From assembly GCF_003063245.1 (NCBI RefSeq), contig NZ_MUXE01000008.1, positions 1 through 64,000 on the forward strand: a DNA stretch of 64,000 nucleotides, read 5' to 3'. The notes beneath the pieces were generated by a model. The model was given only the letters and a program-made list of their open reading frames with translations, did not search any database and was not told the origin of the DNA. Below are positions 52,688 through 62,136 of this stretch, one piece after another; the first letter of the stretch is position 1; each line of letters starts with the position of its first letter. Position numbers and translations under genes: made by a program. The DNA is from Arcobacter caeni. Its GTDB lineage: Bacteria > Campylobacterota > Campylobacteria > Campylobacterales > Arcobacteraceae.

Positions 52688-54040
52688 ATGGCTGATGGAA
52701 TATTAGGATTAGGATCTGGTCAAGCGGCATCTTTAAATAGTGAATTAATAGAAAAACTAAAAACTGCAGAAAGAAAATCAGCAGTAGCACCAATTGAAAC
52801 AAAAATTGAAAAAATGACAAAAGAGAAAGTGATTTTTGCTAGTATTCAAACAAAAGTAGCAGAGTTATTAGATACAATTAAACCTTTTGATTTATTTGTT
52901 TCAGGAGGAGTTACTGCTTTTGAACAAAAATCAGCAACAACTTCTGGAGATTCAGTAACATTTGATGCAGCTGATATTAAAACATTAAAAAAGGGTACAA
53001 CAACAGTAAATGTAGGACAGCTTGCACAAAAAGATGTATATGAATCTCTTAGTGTAAATGGATCAAATAAAGATGCTATAATCAATCAAGGTACATTAAC
53101 AATTAATGGGAAAGATTTTGTTACTACAAATATGACTTATCAACAATTAGCAACAGCTATTACAGCAGAATCGGGAATGAATGCAAATTTTGAACAAGTA
53201 GGATCAAATGAATATAAATTAATTATTAAAAGTGAAGAATCAGGGACTGCTAATAAATTAGAAATAACTGGAGATGCGAGTGTTAACTTAGGTTTTAATC
53301 ATGTACTAACTGCTCAAGATATGAAAGCAACAGTTGATGGTGTTAAATATAGTGTATCATCAAATACTTTAATAGTAGATGGATTAAAGATAACTGCAAA
53401 TAAAGTAGATAGTAAAGTTATTGATAATGGTAACGAAGTCTACACTAGTGGTAGTAGCATAAATGTTGTTGAAGATAATACTCAAATTGAAACATTAATG
53501 AAAAACTTTGTAACTAAATATAATGAAGTTATATCATTAATTGATACCGAAGTTTTAAGTGCTGATTCAGCTCTTGGCGATAAATCATCTATTAGAGGTA
53601 TAGTAAGTGAGATAAAAGATAAATTATTTGGTTCTTATGGTACATCAGGAAATAAATCAGTATTTAATTTTGGAATAGAACTTGATAAATATGGTGGATT
53701 AACACTTGATAGTACAAAATTTAATAAAGTTGTACAAGAAGATATGTCAAGTTTAAAAGATTTGTTCCTTGGAACGGCTGAAAAAAAAGGTTTAGGAACT
53801 ACATTAAAAGAGACTCTCGATAATATGAAGTTCTCAGGTGGTGTGTTAAACTCTTATGAATCTTCAATGACAACAAGAGAAATAATATTGAATGAAAGTA
53901 AAGAAAAAGCTGAAAAATTATTGGATGCAAAATATCAACAATTGGCATTACAGTTTAGTGCATATGGAAGTTTGATTAATCAAATGGAATCATCATTTTC
54001 AGGATTGAAACTTATGATTCAACAATCAGTTGCAGGTTAA
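52688..54040 (+). CDS. fliD: Flagellar filament cap protein FliD
   Basis: 450 residues. It has the N-terminal helical LGLGSGQAASLNSELIEKLKTAERKS, a central beta region with KKGTTTVNVGQLAQKD, the C-terminal domain KNFVTKYNEVISLIDTEV, and a closing coiled coil with YQQLALQFSAYGSLINQMESSFSGLK. FliD caps the growing filament and folds flagellin. It starts 11 bases after flgK and precedes its chaperone fliS. Confidence 0.93.
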   Translation: MADGILGLGSGQAASLNSELIEKLKTAERKSAVAPIETKIEKMTKEKVIFASIQTKVAELLDTIKPFDLFVSGGVTAFEQKSATTSGDSVTFDAADIKTLKKGTTTVNVGQLAQKDVYESLSVNGSNKDAIINQGTLTINGKDFVTTNMTYQQLATAITAESGMNANFEQVGSNEYKLIIKSEESGTANKLEITGDASVNLGFNHVLTAQDMKATVDGVKYSVSSNTLIVDGLKITANKVDSKVIDNGNEVYTSGSSINVVEDNTQIETLMKNFVTKYNEVISLIDTEVLSADSALGDKSSIRGIVSEIKDKLFGSYGTSGNKSVFNFGIELDKYGGLTLDSTKFNKVVQEDMSSLKDLFLGTAEKKGLGTTLKETLDNMKFSGGVLNSYESSMTTREIILNESKEKAEKLLDAKYQQLALQFSAYGSLINQMESSFSGLKLMIQQSVAG

Positions 54041-54122
54041 GAAAATAGTTATAGATATTTAATAATTAAGCAAATGTATAATATACTAGGGTAACAAAAT
54101 AATTATCAGGGAGTTTTGAAGT

Positions 54123-54479
54123 ATGGGAATAGAAGTATATAATCAACAAAATGCAGTATCAGATGATCCTTATGTTTTAGTACTAAAACTTTATGAGGGT
54201 GTTATAAAATATTTGTCATTTGTAAAAAATGCAATGGAAGAAAATAATATTGAAACAAAGTTCACTTATATCAATAAATCAATAGCAATTTTTGATGAAT
54301 TAAGAAATGTTTTGGATTTTGATGGTGGAGAAGTTGCTTATTATTTAGATGGTTTATACTTATACCAAATTGAAACTCTATTTAGTGCTGGAATTGATGA
54401 TAATATCAATGCAGTTAATCAAGTTATGAAAGTTACTCAAGGATTAATTGACGCATGGAAAGAAGAAACTGGTCTTTAA
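54123..54479 (+). CDS. fliS: Flagellin export chaperone FliS
   Basis: 118 residues, helical. It begins VYNQQNAVSDDPYVLVLKLYEGVIKYL (over two parts), the typical FliS helix 1-2, with FTYINKSIAIFDELRNVLDFDGGEVAYYLDGLYLY in the middle. It binds flagellin C-termini until export. GGGAG precedes the ATG. Its last 25 bases overlap the small gene that follows. Confidence 0.92.
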   Translation: MGIEVYNQQNAVSDDPYVLVLKLYEGVIKYLSFVKNAMEENNIETKFTYINKSIAIFDELRNVLDFDGGEVAYYLDGLYLYQIETLFSAGIDDNINAVNQVMKVTQGLIDAWKEETGL

Positions 54480-54724
54480 AAGCACTTAATGAATTAGTTT
54501 ATATTGATTCATTAGATTCGTTTACTAAGGCTGATGCTTTAGTAAAATGGCATAATGATTATTTAACAAATGCTTCTATTGCAGATTTTGATTTAGAATT
54601 AGAAGATTTAAAAAGACTTGAAGAACTTTTCTTTAAGAATATTAATTTCTTAAAAGTTCAAAAAGAAGAAACAAGACTAGAGCTTGTTAAAATGCAAAAA
54701 GTGAAGAGATTTTTAAAACACTAA
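54455..54724 (+). CDS. Small helical protein after fliS, possibly FliT-like
   Basis: 89 residues, starting at an ATG within the end of fliS. It is predicted all-helical (ALVKWHNDYLTNASIADFDLELEDLKRLEELFFKN) with a basic C-terminus. It occupies the position of fliT in many flagellar clusters, where FliT is the FliD chaperone, and its size fits. There is no diagnostic motif, so the function rests on context. Its 3' end overlaps the convergent tilS by 12 bases. Confidence 0.55.
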   Translation: MERRNWSLKALNELVYIDSLDSFTKADALVKWHNDYLTNASIADFDLELEDLKRLEELFFKNINFLKVQKEETRLELVKMQKVKRFLKH

Positions 54725-55693
54725 CTCTTGTAAATCTATCTTTTCTCTAAAAATATAAGCTCTCATATTTTTAGGGATTTTATTTATTCTATATAACTCT
54801 TTATATTTTTTATCTATAATTTCATTGCAGTTTGGTGTTATCCAAATATAATTCTCTTGAATTGAGATATTTATTTTATGTGAAATAGTAATCTCTTTTT
54901 GTTTCAGAATCTCATTTCTTTGGGCATTTGAGAGTAAAATTCCTCTTTTTTTTAGATTTAAATCAATAGTTCTAATATTTAAATTATCATCATTTTGATT
55001 TAAAAAAATCTCCAACTCTTTTATTTTTTTAATTGGATTATTTTGAATATTCAAAGAATTTAAATCATTTTGTAAATACTCAAAAGACTTTTTAACTCCA
55101 TCACTAAAATTTTCTAAAAATTTATTAGAAAAATTATGTCTAAAAAAGTTTCTTTTGTATTTCTCATCAAAATTTGACTTATCAATAAAGTATTTATGAT
55201 TATTTTTTATTAAATAGTTTTCAAGTTCATCTTTTGTGATATTTAAAAGTGGTTTATAGATTTTATAGTTTTCTTTTTGTTCAAATTCATTAAAGCCAAT
55301 AAGTTCAACTAAACCAGCACCTTTTGATAGCTGCATCATAAACCATTCGAGTTTGTCATTTAATTGATGGGCTGTGATTAAATTTTCATAAGAATTTTCT
55401 AAAATTATCTCTTCAAAAAACTTATATCTTATATCTCTTGCATTTTTTTCAAAGTTTGAAATATTTTCAAGTTTTGTTTCTTTTAAAAAGATATTCTTTT
55501 TGTATTTTGAAGCTAAAGTTTTTGCATAAAAAACTTCATCTTTGCTTTGAACTCTCTGATTATAATTAACAATGGCAATATCAAAAGGAATATTTTGTTT
55601 TAGAAGTAAAAAGAATAGTGCAGTTGAATCAACTCCTGCTGAAAAAGCTAGGAGGTTCTTTTGATTCTTAATAACACTAAAATCTAAGTTCAT
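54713..55693 (-). CDS. tilS: tRNA(Ile)-lysidine synthetase
   Basis: 326 residues. The N-type ATP pyrophosphatase P-loop is SAGVDSTALFFLLL (usual SGGxDS; here Ala for the first Gly). Further motifs are TAHQLNDKLEWFMMQL and SNFDEKYKRNFFRHNF. TilS converts C34 of the minor tRNA-Ile to lysidine so that AUA is read as Ile, important in such AT-rich DNA. It follows rimO by 2 bases. Confidence 0.92.
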   Translation of the reverse strand: MNLDFSVIKNQKNLLAFSAGVDSTALFFLLLKQNIPFDIAIVNYNQRVQSKDEVFYAKTLASKYKKNIFLKETKLENISNFEKNARDIRYKFFEEIILENSYENLITAHQLNDKLEWFMMQLSKGAGLVELIGFNEFEQKENYKIYKPLLNITKDELENYLIKNNHKYFIDKSNFDEKYKRNFFRHNFSNKFLENFSDGVKKSFEYLQNDLNSLNIQNNPIKKIKELEIFLNQNDDNLNIRTIDLNLKKRGILLSNAQRNEILKQKEITISHKINISIQENYIWITPNCNEIIDKKYKELYRINKIPKNMRAYIFREKIDLQELVF

Positions 55694-55695
55694 AT

Positions 55696-57036
55696 TTATC
55701 TAATTACAGTTGCTAGTAATTTATCTCCCGCAAGTTCTGTAACTTTTACTGTGTAAATTTGTCCAAATTTAATTTGTTCATTTTCACCTAGTTCATTGTC
55801 ATTTATATAAATTTCACCATCAATATCAGGCGCCCAAAGAGTTTTTCTAGCACTTAATAAATACTCATGCTCTTCACTTTCTCCATCAACATAAACTTCA
55901 AAAGTTTTTCCAACTTCATTTTCTAAAGACTCTTGAGTAGTTAAAGCAATTATTTCACCAATAATTTCAGCTCTTTCATCAATTATTTCTTGTTCAATCA
56001 AATCTTTAGATTCTGCTGCTGCTGTTCCCTCTTCAGTTGAATATGAAAACACATTTGCTCTGTCAAATTTGAACTCTTCAATATATTTACAAAGTGTTTC
56101 ATGGTCTTCAACCGTTTCCCCTGGATGTCCTGCTATAAATGTAGTTCTTACAAATGAGTTTGGTTTACTTCTCATGTGATTCATAAGTTCATTTAATTTT
56201 TCAACACCTTTTCCTCTTTTCATGATTTTAAGCATTGAAGCAGTTATATGTTGTAATGGCATATCAAAATAGTTTACAAAAGTTTTAGAATCTGCAATTT
56301 TATCAATCAAAGATAAAGTTGTAGTTGATGGATAAAGATATAAAATTCTAGCTGTTTTAATTCCATCAATTTTTTCAACTTCTTCAATTAAAAGTTCAAG
56401 ACCATTTTTTATATCAAAATCTCTTAAAAATGAAGATGAATCCTGAGATACAAAAGAGAAATCAATATAACCTTTTGATACCAAAGATTTAACCTCTTTT
56501 ACAAGTGATTCCAAAGTTCTTGAGTGAAGTTTTCCTTTAAATGACGGAATTGCACAAAAAGAACAAGTTTGATTACAGCCCTCACTTAATTTCACATAAG
56601 CATGATATGATGAACCTGTGATTACTCTTTCATTTTCATCAGAAGCTAAAAATACCTCATTTGAAAAGGCACTTCTTTTTTGATGTACAAGTAAATCAAT
56701 TTTGTCATAATCTCCAACGCCTGTAAAAACATCGATTTCAGGCAACTCTTTTTGAAGTTCACCTTGGTATCTTTCGCTTAAACATCCAGCCATTACTAAA
56801 ACTGACTCTTTTTTTCTTTCATCGTGAAGATTAAAAATTGTATTTAAACTCTCTTGTTTTGCACTATCTATAAATCCACATGTATTTACGATGATCACAT
56901 CGGCATTTGCTGCATCATCTGTGATTGTATAATCTTTTAATTTACCTAACATTACTTCTGAATCTACAAGATTTTTAGTACAACCAAGGCTTACTAAATG
57001 TAAAGTTTTTTTAGGATTTTTTACTGAAAATTTCAT
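55696..57036 (-). CDS. rimO: Ribosomal protein S12 methylthiotransferase RimO
   Basis: 446 residues. The MTTase domain has LGCTKNLVDSE, NTCGFIDSAKQES and MAGCLSERY (three cluster Cys). The radical SAM motif is EGCNQTCSFCAIP, with KGKLHSRT next, and the C-terminal TRAM domain ends with GQIYTVKVTE. SEVMLGKL and the S12-type motif arrangement distinguish it from MiaB. It adds a methylthio group to Asp of S12. It lies upstream of tilS in one unit. Confidence 0.95.
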   Translation of the reverse strand: MKFSVKNPKKTLHLVSLGCTKNLVDSEVMLGKLKDYTITDDAANADVIIVNTCGFIDSAKQESLNTIFNLHDERKKESVLVMAGCLSERYQGELQKELPEIDVFTGVGDYDKIDLLVHQKRSAFSNEVFLASDENERVITGSSYHAYVKLSEGCNQTCSFCAIPSFKGKLHSRTLESLVKEVKSLVSKGYIDFSFVSQDSSSFLRDFDIKNGLELLIEEVEKIDGIKTARILYLYPSTTTLSLIDKIADSKTFVNYFDMPLQHITASMLKIMKRGKGVEKLNELMNHMRSKPNSFVRTTFIAGHPGETVEDHETLCKYIEEFKFDRANVFSYSTEEGTAAAESKDLIEQEIIDERAEIIGEIIALTTQESLENEVGKTFEVYVDGESEEHEYLLSARKTLWAPDIDGEIYINDNELGENEQIKFGQIYTVKVTELAGDKLLATVIR

Positions 57037-57099
57037 ATATGTATTCTTTTTATTTTATTTTTTTGCAATTTTATCATAAACTAAGATTAAAGCAAAATA

Positions 57100-57918
57100 T
57101 TAAAGCCAAATATTATCAAGAAGTCTAGTATTTCCAAATCTTGCAACCACAAGAATTATTGTATTTTTTGGCTCTATAATTTTTAGTTCATTAAACTCTC
57201 TATCAACAATTGCCACATATTCAACATCCAAAGTTTGCATGATTGAATAAAGTTTATTCTCCACAGCTTTTATATTTCTTTCTCCGCTTGCTATTAATGA
57301 ACCTGCCATATATAAAGATTTTGAGATTAACAAAGCATCTTTTCTTTGAGTTGCATCTAAGTAAATATTTCTTGAGCTCAAAGCTAATCCATCATCTTCT
57401 CTTATAATTTCACAAGGAATAATATTTATAGGTAAAAACAAATCTTTTACCATTTGCATAATAAGTGAAAGTTGTTGAGCATCTTTTTTTCCAAAATAAG
57501 CATTTGTTGCTTGAGTTAAATTAAATAATTTTAATACAACTCTTAAAACTCCATCAAAATGTCCAGGTCTTGTTTTCCCCTCTAAAATATAACTTTTATT
57601 TGGAGCTTTTATTAAAATCTCTTCATTACCATACATAGTTGAAATTTCAGGCATAAAAACATAATCAACTTTGCACATTTGGCAAATTTTTTTATCTGCT
57701 TCATCTTTTCGTGGATATGCATCCAAATCTTCACCTGGTAAAAATTGAGTTGGATTTACAAAAATAGAAACAATAACTACATCATTTTCATTTCGTGCTT
57801 GTTTGATAAGTGAAATATGACCATTATGTAATGCACCCATTGTTGGTACAAATCCAACTGTTCCAGTGATATTTTTTCGTACTTCTTGTAACTCTTTTAT
57901 AGTTTTTAAAACTTGCAA
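57100..57918 (-). CDS. panC: Pantothenate synthetase
   Basis: 272 residues. ATP-binding HIGH-like region GFVPTMGALHNGHISLIKQA. Other motifs are VSIFVNPTQFLPGEDLDAYPR, GHFDGVLRVVLKLFN, YFGKKDAQQL and LALSSRNIYL, all conserved. It condenses pantoate and beta-alanine to pantothenate. It sits 33 bases downstream of the permease gene. Confidence 0.96.
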   Translation of the reverse strand: MQVLKTIKELQEVRKNITGTVGFVPTMGALHNGHISLIKQARNENDVVIVSIFVNPTQFLPGEDLDAYPRKDEADKKICQMCKVDYVFMPEISTMYGNEEILIKAPNKSYILEGKTRPGHFDGVLRVVLKLFNLTQATNAYFGKKDAQQLSLIMQMVKDLFLPINIIPCEIIREDDGLALSSRNIYLDATQRKDALLISKSLYMAGSLIASGERNIKAVENKLYSIMQTLDVEYVAIVDREFNELKIIEPKNTIILVVARFGNTRLLDNIWL

Positions 57919-57951
57919 TTTTTTTCCTTCTTAATCGTTTATGAATTAAAG

Positions 57952-58911
57952 TTATTTTTCTTCGTAGTTTGGATTTAATTTCAATAAAACTAAATCTGCA
58001 ATCATATTACCAATTAGTGTCAAAAAGGCACCAATTATTAAAATTCCCATAATTACTGGATAATCATGGCTTAAGGCACTTTGATAAAATAATAATCCCA
58101 TTCCATCTATTGAAAAAATAGTTTCAAGAATCACAGAACCACCAATAATTCCAGGAAGTGAAAGACCAAGTAAAGTGATAACTGGCGGATATAAATTTGG
58201 CAAAATATAATATCTCAAGATTTGTTTAGAAGTTAATCCTCGAGCTTTTGCAAAAAAAATATAATCAGACTTTAAAATCTCAATAGTTAAAGACCTAATA
58301 TATAAAATCAAACTTCCAATCCCACCAAAAACAATTATAAAAATAGGTAAAACTAAATGCCAAGCATAATCTAAATAATAATCTAAACTTCCATCATTTG
58401 ACATGCTATGAAGTCCAGCAATTGGTAAAATCTCAAAATTTATAGCAAAAATAAGAACCAACAAAAGTGCCAAATAAAATGATGGCATTGCAAAACTAAG
58501 AAGTGATAATTGACCTGTGAATTTATCAAAAAATGAGTTTTTATTAAGTGCTGATTTAATTCCAAAATATAAAGAGATTATAAATATTAAAACCATAGAA
58601 AGAATATTCAATATTAAAGTAATAGGCATTCTACTTAAAATTTCATCTTTAACCATTTCTCCACTTGCAAAAGAAATCCCAAAATCTAGTTGAATAATAG
58701 AGTGAATCCAAGAGAAAAACTGAACATACAAAGGTTTGTCCAATCCATAAATAGCTTTTAGTTGAGCAATTGATTCAGGAGTGATATTTGGATTTAATTC
58801 ACCTGAAGCAAAAAAAGAGTTAGGCGCTGCATTTATTGCTATAAAAGATATAAGGCTAATTATAAAAAGCATGGTGATAAGGTATAATAGTTTTTTAAAA
58901 AATAGTTTCAT
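57952..58911 (-). CDS. DppB/OppB-type ABC transporter permease
   Basis: 319 residues from the ATG at 58911 (a TTG five codons earlier would lie in the TATAAT box). Six helices are visible. It has the N-terminal family signature YGLDKPLYVQFFSWI ... DFGISFASGEMV and the inner-loop EAA-type motif YIFFAKARGLTSKQILRYYILPN. It would form half of a peptide or nickel uptake channel, but no DppC, ATPase or binding protein genes are adjacent. The partner genes must be elsewhere. Confidence 0.88.
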   Translation of the reverse strand: MKLFFKKLLYLITMLFIISLISFIAINAAPNSFFASGELNPNITPESIAQLKAIYGLDKPLYVQFFSWIHSIIQLDFGISFASGEMVKDEILSRMPITLILNILSMVLIFIISLYFGIKSALNKNSFFDKFTGQLSLLSFAMPSFYLALLLVLIFAINFEILPIAGLHSMSNDGSLDYYLDYAWHLVLPIFIIVFGGIGSLILYIRSLTIEILKSDYIFFAKARGLTSKQILRYYILPNLYPPVITLLGLSLPGIIGGSVILETIFSIDGMGLLFYQSALSHDYPVIMGILIIGAFLTLIGNMIADLVLLKLNPNYEEK

Positions 58912-58917
58912 GTTGGG

Positions 58918-58923
58918 ATTATA
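58918..58923 (-). promoter_or_regulatory. -10 box placed 6 bases before the permease ATG
   Basis: TATAAT on the minus strand is followed by CCCAAC and then the ATG. A transcription start 6-7 bases after the -10 would coincide with the A of ATG, giving a leaderless message. No Shine-Dalgarno sequence is possible. Confidence 0.5.
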
Positions 58924-58939
58924 CAAAAGATAGGTTTAA

Positions 58940-59293
58940 ATGATAGGTATAGACATAACATCAATAGATAGAATAAAAAAAATGTATGAAAAATTTGGAA
59001 TAAAGGCTTATGAAAAGTTTTTAAATCCAAAGGAAATAGAAGTTGTAAAAAAGCCAGAAACAGCTGCTGGATTTTGGGCTGCGAAAGAGGCTGCTTCAAA
59101 AGCTATTGGAACTGGAATTGGTGCATCTTGTGGTTTTCATGATATTAAAATATCAAAAGGGAAACTTGGAAATCCAAAAATTAGATATAAGAAAAAAGTT
59201 AGAAAAGCTTTTGGAATAAAAAAATCTCATCTTTCGATAACTCACGATGCTGGTTTTGCAATAGCTGTTGTTGTGAATATTTTTAAGAATTAA
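58940..59293 (+). CDS. acpS: Holo-[acyl-carrier-protein] synthase
   Basis: 117 residues. The metal/CoA motifs MIGIDITSIDRIKKM and FWAAKEAASKAIGTG are present, as is LSITHDAGFAIAVVV at the C-terminus. It attaches phosphopantetheine to ACP. Its ATG is 28 bases from the divergent permease start, with an ATAGG site. Its promoter must overlap the permease gene. Placement beside panC (pantothenate, the source of the prosthetic group) is a natural metabolic grouping. Confidence 0.95.
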   Translation: MIGIDITSIDRIKKMYEKFGIKAYEKFLNPKEIEVVKKPETAAGFWAAKEAASKAIGTGIGASCGFHDIKISKGKLGNPKIRYKKKVRKAFGIKKSHLSITHDAGFAIAVVVNIFKN

Positions 59294-59322
59294 GAGAAAA
59301 TTTATCACTTTATGAATACAAT

Positions 59323-59341
59323 GATAATGATTATTATAGTT
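59323..59341. promoter_or_regulatory. Fur box before the FTR1 gene
   Basis: GATAATGATTATTATAGTT matches 14 of 19 positions of the classical GATAATGATAATCATTATC, with the first nine identical. It ends 17 bases before the ATG, so Fur-Fe would block transcription of the iron permease. Confidence 0.65.
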
Positions 59342-59358
59342 ACTCATAAGGATTTTTA

Positions 59359-60174
59359 ATGTTGGCAAGTTTTTTAATAACTTTTAGGGAAGGTTTGGAA
59401 GCTTTTTTGATTGTTGGAATTATTCTTTCATATCTTGGTAGGCTTCAAGCTTCAAAATACAATAAATACATTTATATAGGTGTTTGTATTGGAGTTGTAG
59501 TATCTTTATTCATTGCATATATTTTTCAAGTCGTAATCTATGGAATAGAAAATGAACTTTATCAACACTATTTGATGATATTTATTCTTTTATTTGCAAC
59601 CGTCGTTTTATCGTACATGGTTGTGTGGATGGCGAACCAATCAAAACAAGTAAGTGAGAAGTTAAAAGAAGATTTAAATGCTCTTGTAACTACTGGAAAT
59701 ATTTTAGGAATGGTTTTTTTATCTTTTTTAGCTGTTTTAAGAGAAGGATTTGAAACGGTTCTATTCTTCTCTTCACTTTCTTTTAGTGAAACTTTTTCTT
59801 TAGAAGAAGGATTTATTGGTGCTATGATGGGCTTAGTTTTATCGATAATTTTAGTTTATCTTTTAATGAGAGGAGCTAAAAATATTCCATTAAAAGTATT
59901 TTTTAAATACACGGGACTTTTAATTCTTATTATTGCAGGAGGACTTTTTGGAAGTGCTATTTCAATGATGCAAGCAAGTAATATTTTACCAACTTTTGTT
60001 CCTATGGTTTATGATATTTCAAATATTTTGGATGATAAAAGTATTTTTGGAACATTTTTACGAGCATTGTTTGGATACAACTCTTCTCCTACTCTTCTTC
60101 ATTTATTGTCATGGGCTTCATATATGAGTATTGCCATATTACTTTGGAAGAAAGCATATTCTAATGCAAAATAA
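59359..60174 (+). CDS. FTR1-family iron permease
   Basis: 271 residues, seven hydrophobic helices. Two iron-binding REGxE motifs are intact: TFREGLEAFLIVG near residue 8 and LREGFETVLFFSS near 126. Other FTR1 proteins of this phylum carry a large periplasmic N-terminal domain; this one lacks it and starts directly with the first helix. It imports iron, probably Fe3+ or oxidised Fe2+. It overlaps the FAD-oxidoreductase gene by 11 bases and is preceded by a Fur box. Confidence 0.92.
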   Translation: MLASFLITFREGLEAFLIVGIILSYLGRLQASKYNKYIYIGVCIGVVVSLFIAYIFQVVIYGIENELYQHYLMIFILLFATVVLSYMVVWMANQSKQVSEKLKEDLNALVTTGNILGMVFLSFLAVLREGFETVLFFSSLSFSETFSLEEGFIGAMMGLVLSIILVYLLMRGAKNIPLKVFFKYTGLLILIIAGGLFGSAISMMQASNILPTFVPMVYDISNILDDKSIFGTFLRALFGYNSSPTLLHLLSWASYMSIAILLWKKAYSNAK

Positions 60175-61561
60175 TTATGATGTTTTGATAATTGGTGGAG
60201 GTGTTGCTGGTTTAATGGCAGGAATTGAACTATCAAAAAATGGCAAAAAAGTAGTTATTTTAGAAAAAGAGAGCGTAGTTGGAGGACAGTGCCGAACTGA
60301 AATTTTAAAAACTAAAGATGAGACATACAGATTTGATTATGGAGGACATAGATTTATTACAAATAATGAAGTTTTATTGTCTTTTGTTGAAGAAATCTTA
60401 GGTGATGATTTGTTAATTGCAAATAGAAGTTCAGTGATTTTACATCAAAATAAGATATATGAATATCCATTAAATATTAAAAATCTTTTTAAAGTTGCAC
60501 CATTTAAACTTCTTTTAGGAGCTTTTATAGATACTCTTAAAATTATATTTAAATTTGTAAAACCTGATAATAGTAGTTTTAAATCATGGATTATTTCAAG
60601 ATTTGGTAAAACCTTATATGAAAATTTTTTTGGTCCATATACAAAAAAACTTTGGGGAGTTGAACCTGAAAATTTGAGTGCGGATTGGGCAGGACAAAGA
60701 ATTTCTTTGCTTGATTTAAAAGATGTTGTAAAAAAACTTTTATTTAAAAATAAGAAAACAGCAAGAACCTATGCCAAAAGTTATAGGTATCCTAAATATG
60801 GTTTTGGAGGTCTTCCTATTAAAATGGCAAATAAATTTGAAAGCTTAGGTGGGGAAATTTTTACAAATGAAGGCGTAGAAAAATTTTTATATAATCAAGA
60901 TAAAATTGAGGCTGTTTATACAAAAGATAAAATATTTTATGCAAATGATATTATTTCAACAATGCCATTAAATGAGATGTCAAATATGCTTGGATTTGAG
61001 AGTAATCTAAAATTTAGAAGTCTTAGATTTTTATGTATTGGTTTAAATATTGAAGATTTCTCTCCTTATACTTGGCAATATGTAAGTGATTATGATTTAT
61101 TACCCACAAGAATTCAAGAGCCAAAAAGAAGATCGGTTTCTATGTCTCCAAATGGAAAAAGCTCAATTATGCTTGAAATCCCTTGCAATAAAAATGATGA
61201 AATTTGGAATATGAAAGAAGAAAAACTTTTAGAAATAGTTAAAAATGATTTGAAAAAATTAAATTTTGATATTGAGGATAAAATAGTTGATTATTTTTCT
61301 TTTATAACAGAACATGCCTATACTTTAATGGATATTGATTATACAAAAAAAAGAGATGATGCATTTGAGTATTTAAATAAATTCAAAAATCTTACGATGG
61401 CTGGAAGACAAGGAACATTTAGGTATATTTTCTTAGATACTGCAATGGAAACAGGTCTTATGGCAGCGCATAGAGTACTTGATGAAAAGAGTTATACAAA
61501 AGAAAAAATATATAATCATCGTAATGAAAAAACAGTTATAGAAACAAAAAGTGTAGTATAA
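60164..61561 (+). CDS. FAD-dependent amine-oxidase/protoporphyrinogen-oxidase-like oxidoreductase
   Basis: 465 residues from the ATG at 60164. The Rossmann motif VLIIGGGVAGLMAGIELS binds FAD, with VGGQCRTE and DYGGHRFI following. FFGPYTKKLWGVEPENLSADW is characteristic of NAD(P)-binding oxidoreductases related to UDP-galactopyranose mutase and linked to sugar metabolism. The C-terminus AGRQGTFRYIFLDTAMETG closes the FAD site. Coupled to FTR1 and followed by two membrane/periplasmic genes. Either a haem/porphyrin or a nucleotide-sugar substrate is possible. Confidence 0.8.
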   Translation: MQNNYDVLIIGGGVAGLMAGIELSKNGKKVVILEKESVVGGQCRTEILKTKDETYRFDYGGHRFITNNEVLLSFVEEILGDDLLIANRSSVILHQNKIYEYPLNIKNLFKVAPFKLLLGAFIDTLKIIFKFVKPDNSSFKSWIISRFGKTLYENFFGPYTKKLWGVEPENLSADWAGQRISLLDLKDVVKKLLFKNKKTARTYAKSYRYPKYGFGGLPIKMANKFESLGGEIFTNEGVEKFLYNQDKIEAVYTKDKIFYANDIISTMPLNEMSNMLGFESNLKFRSLRFLCIGLNIEDFSPYTWQYVSDYDLLPTRIQEPKRRSVSMSPNGKSSIMLEIPCNKNDEIWNMKEEKLLEIVKNDLKKLNFDIEDKIVDYFSFITEHAYTLMDIDYTKKRDDAFEYLNKFKNLTMAGRQGTFRYIFLDTAMETGLMAAHRVLDEKSYTKEKIYNHRNEKTVIETKSVV

Positions 61562-61575
61562 AAAAGGAGAAAAAA

Positions 61576-62136
61576 GTGAAAAAATATATAATATTAGTTT
61601 TGATTAGTTTAATTGCATCAATTAATTTACAAGCTTATTCGTATGCAGCAGCTGGAAAAGAACCTACTATTGATTCAAGAGAGGGAATTTTAGGCGCAAT
61701 AAATAGTGATAATTTTGTTTTGGCAAAAGAAATCTTGGAAAAAAACAAAGATAATTATCTTTATTTAACTAAAGAATTTAATGAAAAATTATTTAGCTCA
61801 TTAGAATCTTCTATTTTAGAAAAAGATAAAGAAAAAATAAATAGATGGCTTAATGTATCAATTGCTACTGAAATTCAAAGAAGATTAGATGGTGGTTTAC
61901 AAAATATTGATAATTTTAATATAGCAAAAGTAATGCTTGCAAAAGCAGATAAATTTTATAAATTATTGAGCGTTTCTTTAGATAAAGAAGTTGATAAAAA
62001 ATTAAAAGATGCTCTTTTTCAATGTGCAGATTCTATTGGTAATCCTGGACTTTTTGGTGTTGGAGCAAAACCTGTAAATAAACAAAAATATATAGAAAAT
62101 GAAAAAATAGCAGACGAAATTTTAAAATCACTTTGA
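61576..62136 (+). CDS. Periplasmic helical protein of unknown function in the iron region
   Basis: 186 residues. Signal peptide 1-20 (ends LQAYS). Mature part is all helical with Lys/Glu/Asp-rich helices (LAKEILEKNKDNYLYLTKEFNEK, IAKVMLAKADKFYKLLS) and a Gly-rich stretch (GNPGLFGVGAKP). It looks like the detached periplasmic helical domain that precedes the permease in longer FTR1 proteins, which would explain the short FTR1 here; this is inference. Its stop shares one base with the next gene's ATG (TGATG). Confidence 0.65.
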   Translation: MKKYIILVLISLIASINLQAYSYAAAGKEPTIDSREGILGAINSDNFVLAKEILEKNKDNYLYLTKEFNEKLFSSLESSILEKDKEKINRWLNVSIATEIQRRLDGGLQNIDNFNIAKVMLAKADKFYKLLSVSLDKEVDKKLKDALFQCADSIGNPGLFGVGAKPVNKQKYIENEKIADEILKSL

